The notes under the pieces: model-generated | Told to the model about the DNA's origin: nothing | The model's database searches: none | The model's input: only the letters and a program-made list of their open reading frames with translations | Translations under genes and position numbers: made by a program | In this document: positions 37,681-44,740 of the stretch, one piece after another | Layout of the letters: each line of letters begins with the position of its first letter | How positions within the stretch are numbered: position 1 is the stretch's first letter | NCBI GenBank assembly: GCA_947475165.1 | Contig: CANJLD010000004.1 | Location: 73,791-137,790, forward strand | Direction of reading: 5' to 3' | DNA from: Bacteroidota bacterium | GTDB lineage: Bacteria; Bacteroidota; Bacteroidia; Chitinophagales; LD1 | Length of the DNA stretch: 64,000 bases

Positions 37681-38322
37681 ATGATTTATAATAACGTAAT
37701 AGCGCGCGAAGTTGCCGAGTATCTGCTGGAAATTAAAGCCGTAGTGCTGAAACCCGATGAACCGTTTACCTGGGCAAGCGGTTTAAAAAGTCCAATTTAC
37801 TGCGATAACCGCAAAACGCTTTCGTACACTAAAGTGCGAACTTACATTAAAACCGCATTTGCCGATACCATTGCCGAAGAGTTTAAAAACTGCGATGTAA
37901 TTGCAGGGGTAGCCACAGCAGGAATTCCTCATGGTGCGTTGGTAGCAGATGTGCTGAATAAGCCATTTGTATATGTGCGCGACAAACCAAAAGCGCACGG
38001 AATGGAAAATCTGATTGAAGGGAAATTAGATAAAGGACAAAAGGTAGTGGTGATTGAAGATTTAATCTCTACAGGTGGCAGTTCTTTAAAATCTGTTCAT
38101 GCATTACGCGAAGCTGGAGCGGAGGTGCTTGGTCTTGGGGCAATCTTTACTTACGGATTCGATAAATCTGTAAAAGCATTTGAAGAAGCGAAGTGCAAAC
38201 TCTTTACACTCTCCGATTATCCCACACTGCTCGATGTTGCTTCTAAACTCGATTACATTAAACCGGAAGAAAAAGAAACATTGGTGAAATGGTATCAGAA
38301 CCCGGAAGGATGGAGGAAATAG
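37681..38322 (+). CDS. pyrE: Orotate phosphoribosyltransferase
   Basis: Converts orotate and PRPP to OMP in pyrimidine synthesis. 213 residues from the ATG at 37681 (MIYNNVIAREVAEYLLEI); the open frame continues upstream through the opposing Nudix gene but is not coding there. Motifs: FTWASGLKSPIYCDNR (orotate/PRPP loop), VATAGIPHGALVA, YVRDKPKAHG and the PRPP site VVVIEDLISTGGSS. The length fits the family. pyrB and pyrR lie downstream in convergent orientation, so this is a pyrimidine locus split over two strands. Confidence 0.97.
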   Translation: MIYNNVIAREVAEYLLEIKAVVLKPDEPFTWASGLKSPIYCDNRKTLSYTKVRTYIKTAFADTIAEEFKNCDVIAGVATAGIPHGALVADVLNKPFVYVRDKPKAHGMENLIEGKLDKGQKVVVIEDLISTGGSSLKSVHALREAGAEVLGLGAIFTYGFDKSVKAFEEAKCKLFTLSDYPTLLDVASKLDYIKPEEKETLVKWYQNPEGWRK

Positions 38323-38326
38323 AAAA

Positions 38327-38390
38327 CAGAGATTAGAAATCAGAAATCAGAATAATACAGGGATGCGTTCAATCTGATCTCTAATCTCTG
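38327..38390. terminator. Convergent hairpin between pyrE and pyrB
   Basis: CAGAGATTAGAAATCAG (38327-38343) pairs with CTGATCTCTAATCTCTG (38374-38390), 17 bases with one mismatch and a 30-base loop. It lies between the two convergent stop codons. It has no strong U-run, so its termination strength is uncertain. Confidence 0.5.
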
Positions 38391-38407
38391 ACCTCAGATT
38401 TCTTCTG

Positions 38408-39331
38408 CTAAGCGCGCCCCGCTAAAAGATACAACACCGCCATTCTTATGGCAACTCCGTTTTCTACTTGTTGAAGAATTAAAGATTGTTTTGAATCTGC
38501 CACATCGCTGTTCAACTCCACACCGCGATTGATAGGCCCCGGGTGCATAATGGTTATATCCTTATTGATAGAGTTGAGAAGACTTTTGTTTACTCCATAG
38601 AAGAGCGAATATTCTCTAAGTGATGGAATGAATTTTATATCCATTCTCTCTAATTGTATTCTAAGAACGTTTGCCACATCGCACCACTCCAATGCTTTCT
38701 TCAAATTTGGTTCGTATGTTACTCCTTGTTCTTCAATGTGTTTTGGAATCAATGTTGGCGGACCGCACACTTTTACTTTGGCTCCCATCTTCAGCATTAA
38801 AGGAATATCTGAACCCGCAACCCGTGAATGTTTGATATCACCTATAATTAGGTAGTTCAATCCTTTCAGTGTTTTGAATTTATCGCGCACTGAGTAACCA
38901 TCTAACAAACCTTGTGTAGGATGTTCATGTGTGCCATCGCCTGCATTAATAATGTTGGCTGAAATATTTTCGGCAAGAAAGTTTGCCGCGCCCGAACTGG
39001 AGTGGCGCATTACAATCATATCTACCTTCATCGCAAGAATATTGCGCACAGTATCTAAAAGTGTTTCTCCTTTTTTTACGGATGAACCTGAGGCAGAGAA
39101 GTTAATGGTATCTGCACTTAAACGTTTCTCTGCTAATTCAAATGATATTCTTGTGCGGGTAGAATCTTCGAAAAATAAATTGGCAATAGTAATGTCGCGG
39201 AGAGAAGGAACTTTTTTAATCGGACGTTGCAGAATGTCTTTAAAGTTATCTGCCGTTTGAAAAATGAGTTCAATGTCCGATTTCTGAAGGTGTTTAATTC
39301 CTAAAAGATGCTTTTGACTAAGTGCGCTCAT
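38408..39331 (-). CDS. pyrB: Aspartate carbamoyltransferase catalytic subunit
   Basis: Joins carbamoyl phosphate and aspartate, the first committed pyrimidine step. The 307 residues show the carbamoyl-phosphate motif FEDSTRTRISFE, then SSVKKGETLLDT, HPTQGLLDGYSV, and the C-terminal MHPGPINRGVE. It follows pyrR after 16 bases, so pyrR-pyrB is one operon. No regulatory subunit gene pyrI is present. Confidence 0.97.
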   Translation of the reverse strand: MSALSQKHLLGIKHLQKSDIELIFQTADNFKDILQRPIKKVPSLRDITIANLFFEDSTRTRISFELAEKRLSADTINFSASGSSVKKGETLLDTVRNILAMKVDMIVMRHSSSGAANFLAENISANIINAGDGTHEHPTQGLLDGYSVRDKFKTLKGLNYLIIGDIKHSRVAGSDIPLMLKMGAKVKVCGPPTLIPKHIEEQGVTYEPNLKKALEWCDVANVLRIQLERMDIKFIPSLREYSLFYGVNKSLLNSINKDITIMHPGPINRGVELNSDVADSKQSLILQQVENGVAIRMAVLYLLAGRA

Positions 39332-39347
39332 TTCTATATTTAGTTAA

Positions 39348-39905
39348 CTATTGTCTCTTGTCCTCATCCGCAACTATCCATACTTTATCATGTCCATCTG
39401 TCTCTTTCCACTCTACTTTAACTTTTTCGGCAGCAATCGAATCCACCACTTTCCCTACATATTTAGCCTGAATTGGAAGGTGACGCTGCAATCTTCTGTC
39501 AATAAGTACTAACAATTCTACATCGGCAGGTCGCCCATAAGCAAGCATTGCATCGAGTGCCGAGCGAATTGTGCGACCGGTGTAAAGCACATCATCAATC
39601 AGAATAATATTTTTTCCTTCCAGCGAAAATTCAATATTGGTTTCATCGGCAATCATCGGTTTATCTTTCAACCGGATGTCATCACGATGAAAAGTAATGT
39701 CGAGTTTGCCGTAATCAATATTTTTTTTCTTTAAAATTTCGGTCAGTTTCCTATGAATTCTGTCAGCGAGAAACACTCCGCGCGGTTGTACACCAATGAT
39801 AGCGGAATTAGAAAAATCTTTATGCTGTTCAATTAACTGATGGCAAAGACGGGTGATAGTGAGCGTAAGTTTTTTGCTGTCGAGTAGAATGCGTGGTTGC
39901 ATCAT
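39348..39905 (-). CDS. pyrR: PyrR-type uracil phosphoribosyltransferase / pyrimidine regulator
   Basis: 185 residues of the type I phosphoribosyltransferase fold, with PRPP motif IILIDDVLYTGRTIRSALD and GVQPRGVFLADRI, as in PyrR. In Firmicutes PyrR binds the pyr mRNA leader to cause attenuation and has a weak UPRTase activity. Here the likely -7 box TATATTCG (39918-39925, minus strand) stands only about 13 bases before the start, leaving almost no leader for an attenuator. The enzyme role or another target therefore seems more likely. The ATG at 39905 is followed at once by a second ATG; either may start. Confidence 0.94.
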   Translation of the reverse strand: MMQPRILLDSKKLTLTITRLCHQLIEQHKDFSNSAIIGVQPRGVFLADRIHRKLTEILKKKNIDYGKLDITFHRDDIRLKDKPMIADETNIEFSLEGKNIILIDDVLYTGRTIRSALDAMLAYGRPADVELLVLIDRRLQRHLPIQAKYVGKVVDSIAAEKVKVEWKETDGHDKVWIVADEDKRQ

Positions 39906-39917
39906 TGATTGGTTATG

Positions 39918-39925
39918 CGAATATA
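39918..39925 (-). promoter_or_regulatory. Candidate -7 element of the pyrR-pyrB promoter
   Basis: TATATTCG on the minus strand, a TTCG variant of TAnnTTTG. It predicts a transcript beginning only a few bases before the pyrR start codon. Confidence 0.45.
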
Positions 39926-40030
39926 AATTTTTTTATGTAACAGGAGTTTTGCGCGTTATGAAAAACATTTTTTCTGATTTCTCATAGGTAAATGTGAGGA
40001 TAAGTGTGCATAACTTATAGGGAGTAATCT

Positions 40031-40060
40031 TTTGAAGGATGCGTTTCGTTTTTACTTTTC
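40031..40060 (+). promoter_or_regulatory. Candidate promoter of the SWIB-domain gene
   Basis: TTTG at 40031-40034 and TACTTTTC at 40053-40060 are 18 bases apart, close to the Bacteroidota consensus. The ATG follows 23 bases later. Confidence 0.55.
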
Positions 40061-40082
40061 CATCACTAAACCAAATTTAATT

Positions 40083-40412
40083 ATGGCAACAAAAAAGAAA
40101 GCTGCTAAAAAAGCAGCACCAAAAAAGGCAGCTAAGAAAGCAGCAGCCCCAAAAGTAAAGCGTAAACCAAACGCTGCATTTATGAAACCATTAACTCTAA
40201 GCCCAGCACTGGCTGCAGTTGTTGGAAGCAAACCGCTTCCACGTACTGAGATAGTGAAGCAGCTTTGGGTTTACATCAAGAAGAACAAACTTCAGGATGC
40301 AAAAGAAAGACGCAACATCAACGCAGATGCGAATCTGTTGAAGGTGTTCGGTGGAAAGAAACAAGTGAGCATGTTCGAATTAGCTAAGCTAATCGGCAAA
40401 CACGTATCGTAG
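40083..40412 (+). CDS. SWIB/MDM2-domain protein with histone H1-like Lys/Ala tail
   Basis: 109 residues. The N-terminal ~30 residues are nearly pure Lys/Ala/Pro repeats (KKAAKKAAPKKAAKK) like histone H1 or chlamydial Hc1. A SWIB domain follows (about 35-109; MKPLTLSPALAAVVGSKPLP and KQVSMFELAKLIGKHV). SWIB is known from eukaryotic chromatin remodellers and Chlamydiae and also occurs in some bacteria. The highly basic tail suggests nucleoid DNA binding, which is an inference. The start is the ATG at 40083; the open frame upstream overlaps the promoter. It is flanked by a good terminator. Confidence 0.9.
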   Translation: MATKKKAAKKAAPKKAAKKAAAPKVKRKPNAAFMKPLTLSPALAAVVGSKPLPRTEIVKQLWVYIKKNKLQDAKERRNINADANLLKVFGGKKQVSMFELAKLIGKHVS

Positions 40413-40448
40413 TTTCTTTCTGAAAACAAAAGAGAAATCTTTTGTTCG

Positions 40449-40487
40449 AAAAATTGCCTGGCTGTTTACAGTCGGGCAATTTTTTTT
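40449..40487 (+). terminator. Rho-independent terminator after the SWIB gene
   Basis: AAAAATTGCC and GGCAATTTTTTTT form the outer stem, with an inner CTG/CAG pairing, followed by eight T. Confidence 0.88.
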
Positions 40488-40545
40488 ATGACCTATCGCT
40501 ATCTATAGTGTCTTTATTCCAATTACACTTTTTAACACGTTCAAC

Positions 40546-40576
40546 TTGCCTCAGAGAAAAAATCTTGTTACTTTCC
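40546..40576 (+). promoter_or_regulatory. Candidate promoter of the T9SS-domain gene
   Basis: TTG at 40546-40548 and TACTTTCC at 40569-40576 are spaced about 20 bases, similar to the other promoters in the window. The ATG is at 40637. Confidence 0.45.
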
Positions 40577-40636
40577 GTATGGAATTTTATTCTATCAGCA
40601 TCTTAGAATTGATTTTCTAACTAAAACTAAAAAACT

Positions 40637-41455
40637 ATGAAACGTTTATCAGTTACTTTCCTCGCCTTTTTAATGCTTGCATCTACTTTAAATGCAACCA
40701 ACAACCCCGAAAACAAATTGCAAATTCTGAATGCTTCGCAAGTTGCCAAACTTGATGTAAGCGGTAAGTGGAGCGGTAAGCGCAACCAGTATTCGTGGGA
40801 TAAGAAAACTTTTATTGAAAGTTTTCAATACGAATTTGATTTAAAACAGGAGGGTGATATTGTTACCGGTACTTCTACCATTATCAATGCTAACGGTGAG
40901 TATGCCGATATGAGAATTGAAGGTGTAATCATTGGCAACAAACTTCACTTTGCCGAAAAAGAAGTGAAGAGTGCTATTCGCCCGGATGGGAAAGTCTGGT
41001 GCTTTAAAAGCGGTGAGCTTTTCTTTGCAAAAGATGGCGACAATCTTAAACTGATTGGTGCTACTCCAAGTTACATGGAAGTTTATAACTACCCATGCAG
41101 CGGTGGCGAAACTGATTTAGTAAAGGTGGATAACAGCAACAATTTACAGGTATTGGTAAATGCCGGAACAGTAAGCGCGGGGACTGAAGATAAGTTTACT
41201 GTAAACGTGTTTCCAAATCCGTTTATTCAAAGTGCTACTGTTTATTACAACTTAACTACCGATTCAAAAGTAAGAGCAGAAGTTTACGATATCAGCGGAA
41301 AGTTAGTGAGCAACCTGTTTGAAGGAAATCAAAAATCAGGAAGCTATAACCTGAATTTTGATGCGAAGAACGCAGGTTCAATGAGCGGCATATTTATTGT
41401 AAAATTAGTGGTGAACGGTGAAGTATTCAGCCGTCAAATAGTGCAAATGCGTTAA
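40637..41455 (+). CDS. Secreted protein of unknown fold with T9SS sorting domain
   Basis: 272 residues. A signal peptide (MKRLSVTFLAFLMLASTLNA) precedes a beta-rich domain (about 35-165) with VSGKWSGKRNQYSW and YEFDLKQEGDIVTGTSTI, resembling small lipocalin-like or META-like barrels, though I cannot assign it. The last ~85 residues, from VNVFPNPFIQSATVYYNL to SRQIVQMR, are a type A T9SS sorting domain. The product is expected on the surface. It has its own promoter and terminator, so it is monocistronic. Confidence 0.88.
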   Translation: MKRLSVTFLAFLMLASTLNATNNPENKLQILNASQVAKLDVSGKWSGKRNQYSWDKKTFIESFQYEFDLKQEGDIVTGTSTIINANGEYADMRIEGVIIGNKLHFAEKEVKSAIRPDGKVWCFKSGELFFAKDGDNLKLIGATPSYMEVYNYPCSGGETDLVKVDNSNNLQVLVNAGTVSAGTEDKFTVNVFPNPFIQSATVYYNLTTDSKVRAEVYDISGKLVSNLFEGNQKSGSYNLNFDAKNAGSMSGIFIVKLVVNGEVFSRQIVQMR

Positions 41456-41482
41456 TGTTTCTAGTTGTTAATTGACACAATC

Positions 41483-41511
41483 AAAAAGTCCCCGCCAATC
41501 GGGGACTTTTT
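41483..41511 (+). terminator. Rho-independent terminator
   Basis: AAAAAGTCCCCG and CGGGGACTTTTT form a perfect 12-bp stem with loop CCAAT, 28 bases past the stop of the T9SS-domain gene. Confidence 0.95.
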
Positions 41512-41522
41512 ATTTTATGTAT

Positions 41523-41610
41523 TGTCATTCCGAACAAAGGTTCTGCGGAGTGAGGCATCTTGTATTTCATTGGCAAGAAAATACAAGATGCCTCATTCTT
41601 AGGCATGACA
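41523..41610. repeat. REP-like palindromic element, copy 1
   Basis: TGTCAT and ATGACA bound the element. The core TGAGGCATCTTGTATTT pairs perfectly with AAATACAAGATGCCTCA (17 bp). Its left part (GTCATTCCGAACAAAGG) matches the left part of the element at 44596 (GTCATTACGAGCGAAGG). It is intergenic, between the T9SS gene and nth. Confidence 0.8.
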
Positions 41611-41652
41611 AACTACATAACATCCCCAGTAGCACTTTTTTATTTTCGCCCT

Positions 41653-42267
41653 ATGACCAAAAAAGAACGGGTTGAGTTTATCATCACCAAACTCGAACAG
41701 CTTTATCCCAATCCGCAAATTCCGCTCGACCATAAAGATGCTTATACCATGCTTATCTCGGTGCTGCTCTCTGCACAATGCACCGATAAGCGCGTGAACC
41801 TCACCACTCCTTTTCTTTTTGAGAAAGCGGATACACCTAAGAAGATGATAAAATTAGAGGTGGAGCAAATAGCAGATATCATTCGCCCATGCGGTTTGGC
41901 TCCTGCTAAATCAAAAGCCATTCACCGGTTAAGCGAAATACTTTTAGAGAAGCACAAAGGCGAAGTGCCCGATACATTTGAAGACTTAGAACACCTGCCG
42001 GGCGTGGGACATAAAACAGCATCAGTTATTATGAGCCAGATATTTGGTGTGCCTGCTTTTCCCGTAGATACGCATATCCATCGCCTGATGCACCGGTGGA
42101 AACTGAGCAACGGAAAGAATGTAGAACAAACCGAGCGCGATGCAAAAAGATTGTTCCCTGAAAGCATTTGGAATAAACTTCATTTACAAATCATTTTCTT
42201 TGGCAGAGAATATTGTCCGGCACGCGGGCATAATGAACTTACCTGCCCTATTTGCAGTAAAATATAG
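41653..42267 (+). CDS. nth: Endonuclease III
   Basis: DNA glycosylase/AP lyase for oxidised pyrimidines. 204 residues from the ATG at 41653 (MTKKERVEFIITKLEQLYP). The helix-hairpin-helix LPGVGHKTASVI with catalytic Lys and the catalytic Asp in FPVDTHIHRL are intact. The C-terminal iron-sulfur cluster motif is degenerate: only three Cys remain (CPARGHNELTCPICSKI), in C-x9-C-x2-C, and the protein ends before a fourth. A TATTTTCG box at 41641-41648 would leave almost no leader. Start of the run nth - CDF - methyltransferase - Nudix. Confidence 0.94.
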   Translation: MTKKERVEFIITKLEQLYPNPQIPLDHKDAYTMLISVLLSAQCTDKRVNLTTPFLFEKADTPKKMIKLEVEQIADIIRPCGLAPAKSKAIHRLSEILLEKHKGEVPDTFEDLEHLPGVGHKTASVIMSQIFGVPAFPVDTHIHRLMHRWKLSNGKNVEQTERDAKRLFPESIWNKLHLQIIFFGREYCPARGHNELTCPICSKI

Positions 42268-42272
42268 AACCG

Positions 42273-43265
42273 GTGGCAGAACTTACTCCTGATAAAAAGA
42301 TTTTTCGCATACAGCTTCTGGCTGTGAGTGTTGGTGCAGCTTTGTTAGTTGCAAAATTTGTGGCTTACTATCTTACACATTCCAATACTATCCTTACTGA
42401 TGCGCTGGAGTCTATCATCAATGTAGTTGCCGGTGTGTTTGCGCTTTACAGCTTGTATCTTTCTTCTAAACCAAAAGATTACGACCATCCTTACGGTCAC
42501 GGAAAAGTGGAATTTATTTCTGCAGGTTTCGAAGGCATACTCATTGCCATTGCCGGTGTGCTGATTATCGTCAAATCAATTGTTTCGTTTTTTCATCCAA
42601 GCCCTTTAGAGCATTTGGATATTGGTTTGGCCATTGTAGTTGGGTCCGGTGTTATAAATTATCTGCTCGCTGTGTTACTGATTAAAACAGCCGATAAACA
42701 TCAATCGCTCACATTGAAGGCCGATGGCGAACATTTAAAGAGTGATGCTTATTCATCGCTAGGTGTGCTGGTAGGTTTGGTGATGATTATGCTGACAAAG
42801 TGGGCGTTTCTTGATGGTATAGTTGCCATAATGATGGGAGGGATAATTATTTACACCGGTGTAAAGCTGGTGCGTAAATCGATTGGAGGTATTATGGACG
42901 AAGCCGATGAAGGGATTGTGCTTTCGGTAATTAAGCATTTAAGTGAGCACCGTAAAGCGGAATGGATAGACATTCACAATCTCCGTATTATCCAGTATGG
43001 AAATAAACTGCATGTAGATTGTCATGTTACGCTTCCGTGGTATTTTACTTTAGAGCAGGCGCATAACGAGATAGAAGAAATAGCTGCACTCATTAATGAA
43101 AAACATTCAGCGCAGGTAGAGTTTTTTATTCATGGCGACCCTTGTGTGCCGAAGTCGTGTAAGGTATGTTCTCTAAAAGAATGTGAAGTGCGTAAGGAAA
43201 GCTTTAAAGAAAAAATGGAATGGAATCTGGAGAATGTAGTTCGAAATAAAAAACACGGCTTATAA
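42273..43265 (+). CDS. Cation diffusion facilitator family transporter
   Basis: 330 residues with six membrane segments. Metal-site motifs of the CDF family are seen: TDALESIINV in the second helix, DHPYGHGKVEF in the loop, HLKSDAYSSLGV in helix five, and a C-terminal cytoplasmic ferredoxin-like domain. The C-terminus carries a Cys cluster (CVPKSCKVCSLKEC) that may bind metal. It probably exports Zn2+, Fe2+ or Mn2+. GTG at 42273 is the start, 5 bases after the nth stop codon, so the genes are translationally close. Confidence 0.93.
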   Translation: MAELTPDKKIFRIQLLAVSVGAALLVAKFVAYYLTHSNTILTDALESIINVVAGVFALYSLYLSSKPKDYDHPYGHGKVEFISAGFEGILIAIAGVLIIVKSIVSFFHPSPLEHLDIGLAIVVGSGVINYLLAVLLIKTADKHQSLTLKADGEHLKSDAYSSLGVLVGLVMIMLTKWAFLDGIVAIMMGGIIIYTGVKLVRKSIGGIMDEADEGIVLSVIKHLSEHRKAEWIDIHNLRIIQYGNKLHVDCHVTLPWYFTLEQAHNEIEEIAALINEKHSAQVEFFIHGDPCVPKSCKVCSLKECEVRKESFKEKMEWNLENVVRNKKHGL

Positions 43266-43274
43266 TTGCGCCAC

Positions 43275-44021
43275 ATGAGCAGAGTTGACGAAACACTTTT
43301 TGAGGGAGAGCATTATCTGGGCAAACCGGCTGACAGCACAGACAAAATAATTACGCGCAGAGTGGAATTAACTAAAGCCATTTCCGGCTTTTGTAATAAA
43401 GATTTAAAACTGCTTGAGATAGGGTGTGGCAATGGAGCTACTTTATTATTAATGGCAGATGAAATGAAAAGCTGTTTGGGTGTAGATGTGTTTGACCACA
43501 CAGCCGAGTTCAAAAAAGTAAAAGCCGAAAAAGGAATTACCAACTGCGAAGTGCAGCTAAAAGATATTGAGAACGAAGATTTGAATGAGCCGTTCGACCG
43601 GTTAATTTGTTTTGAAGTGATAGAACATTTTAATGATGATAAAACGGTGAAGCGTTTCACGCGCTGGTTAAAGCCCGGTGCTTTATGCGCTATTTCTGTT
43701 CCCAACAAATGGTGGGTGTTCGAAACCCATGGGGCAAAACTTCCTTTGCTGCCATGGAACCGCGTTCCCTTCTTTAGCTGGTTGCCGAAGTTTATTCACG
43801 AGCGGTTTGCCAATGCGCGTATCTATACTAAGTCAAGAATTAAAAAACTGCTGGAACAAAACGGATTTGAAGTGTTAGAGATGCAATACATCACCGCACC
43901 TATGGATGTTTTAAAGGAAAGCGCGCTGAAAAGGTTTCTGATTAAGAATGTTTTCAAAAACAATACTACAGGTGTTCCTTTACTCAGCACTTCCATTTTT
44001 GTTGTAGCGCGGGTGAAATAA
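43275..44021 (+). CDS. SAM-dependent methyltransferase (class I)
   Basis: 248 residues from the ATG at 43275 (MSRVDETLFEGEHYLG); a TTG three codons upstream is possible but poorer. The SAM-binding motif is LLEIGCGNGATLLLMA, followed by GVDVFDH and the motif FEVIEHFNDD. The C-terminal half, with PLLPWNRVPFFSWLP and YTKSRIKKLLEQNGFEV, matches methyltransferases of the UbiE/Coq-like superfamily acting on lipids or small molecules. The substrate is unknown. It starts 9 bases after the CDF gene. Confidence 0.88.
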   Translation: MSRVDETLFEGEHYLGKPADSTDKIITRRVELTKAISGFCNKDLKLLEIGCGNGATLLLMADEMKSCLGVDVFDHTAEFKKVKAEKGITNCEVQLKDIENEDLNEPFDRLICFEVIEHFNDDKTVKRFTRWLKPGALCAISVPNKWWVFETHGAKLPLLPWNRVPFFSWLPKFIHERFANARIYTKSRIKKLLEQNGFEVLEMQYITAPMDVLKESALKRFLIKNVFKNNTTGVPLLSTSIFVVARVK

Positions 44022-44027
44022 TTTTAG

Positions 44028-44591
44028 ATGAAAAAGAACAAAGCAGAAAATCCTTGGACGAAACTTTACCGTGAGGTGAAGTATGAGAACCCGTGGATAA
44101 AGGTGACGGAAGATAAAGTAAAGAACCCTGCAGGGAACGATGGCATTTACGGTGTAGTTCATTTTAAAACACATGCCGTTGCTGTTATTCCTTTAGATGA
44201 AAACAACAACACGTGGATAGTTGGTCAGTACCGGTATCCGCATGATAGTTATGAGTGGGAAGTAGTAGAAGGTGGGTGCCCCGAAGGAACGTCTCCGCTC
44301 GAAACTGCTAAACGCGAATTGATAGAAGAAGTAGGATTGAATGCGGAGAAGTTTGAAATGATTTTGGAAATGCAGCTTTCCAATTCAACCACCGATGAAG
44401 TATCCTACACTTACATTGCCCGCGGACTTGAATACGTAGGAGAGGAGCCGGAAGAGGATGAGAAAATTACTATCCGCAAACTTCCGTTTGAAGAAGTTTA
44501 CCAAATGGTAATGCGCGGAGAAATACGCGATGGGCTTGCAGTAGGAAGTATTCTGAAAGCAAAAGCACTTTTAGATTCAGAGAAGATTTAG
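44028..44591 (+). CDS. Nudix hydrolase, ADP-ribose pyrophosphatase-like
   Basis: 187 residues. The Nudix box is EGGCPEGTSPLETAKRELI then EEVGL. The Glu expected seven residues before the REL is Thr here (G-x5-T-x7-RELIEEVGL), a deviation also present in some Bacteroidota relatives. Upstream WIVGQYRYPHDSYEWEV is typical of ADP-sugar pyrophosphatases of the NudF/NudE type. It lies 6 bases after the methyltransferase gene, at the end of the nth run, and is followed by a REP-like element and a strong terminator. Confidence 0.9.
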   Translation: MKKNKAENPWTKLYREVKYENPWIKVTEDKVKNPAGNDGIYGVVHFKTHAVAVIPLDENNNTWIVGQYRYPHDSYEWEVVEGGCPEGTSPLETAKRELIEEVGLNAEKFEMILEMQLSNSTTDEVSYTYIARGLEYVGEEPEEDEKITIRKLPFEEVYQMVMRGEIRDGLAVGSILKAKALLDSEKI

Positions 44592-44595
44592 TGCA

Positions 44596-44675
44596 CGTCA
44601 TTACGAGCGAAGGTTTCCGCAGTGAAGCAATCTCGTGGCGCGAAGGTGATTGCTTTGCAGAGCCTCTCAATGACG
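44596..44675. repeat. REP-like palindromic element, copy 2
   Basis: CGTCATT and AATGACG bound the element, with inner arms GAAGCAATC and GATTGCTTT. The left side is clearly related to the element at 41523. It is intergenic, immediately behind the Nudix gene. Confidence 0.8.
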
Positions 44676-44684
44676 AGCTTTATT

Positions 44685-44726
44685 AAAACAGCAACGCCCC
44701 GAAATATTTCGGGGCGTTGCTGTTTT
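44685..44726. terminator. Bidirectional terminator
   Basis: AAAACAGCAACGCCCCGAAA pairs perfectly with TTTCGGGGCGTTGCTGTTTT, a 20-bp stem with loop TA. It separates the plus-strand Nudix gene from the minus-strand PCMD/SprB gene and can stop both. Confidence 0.95.
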
Positions 44727-44740
44727 ATTTAAAAGCGATA

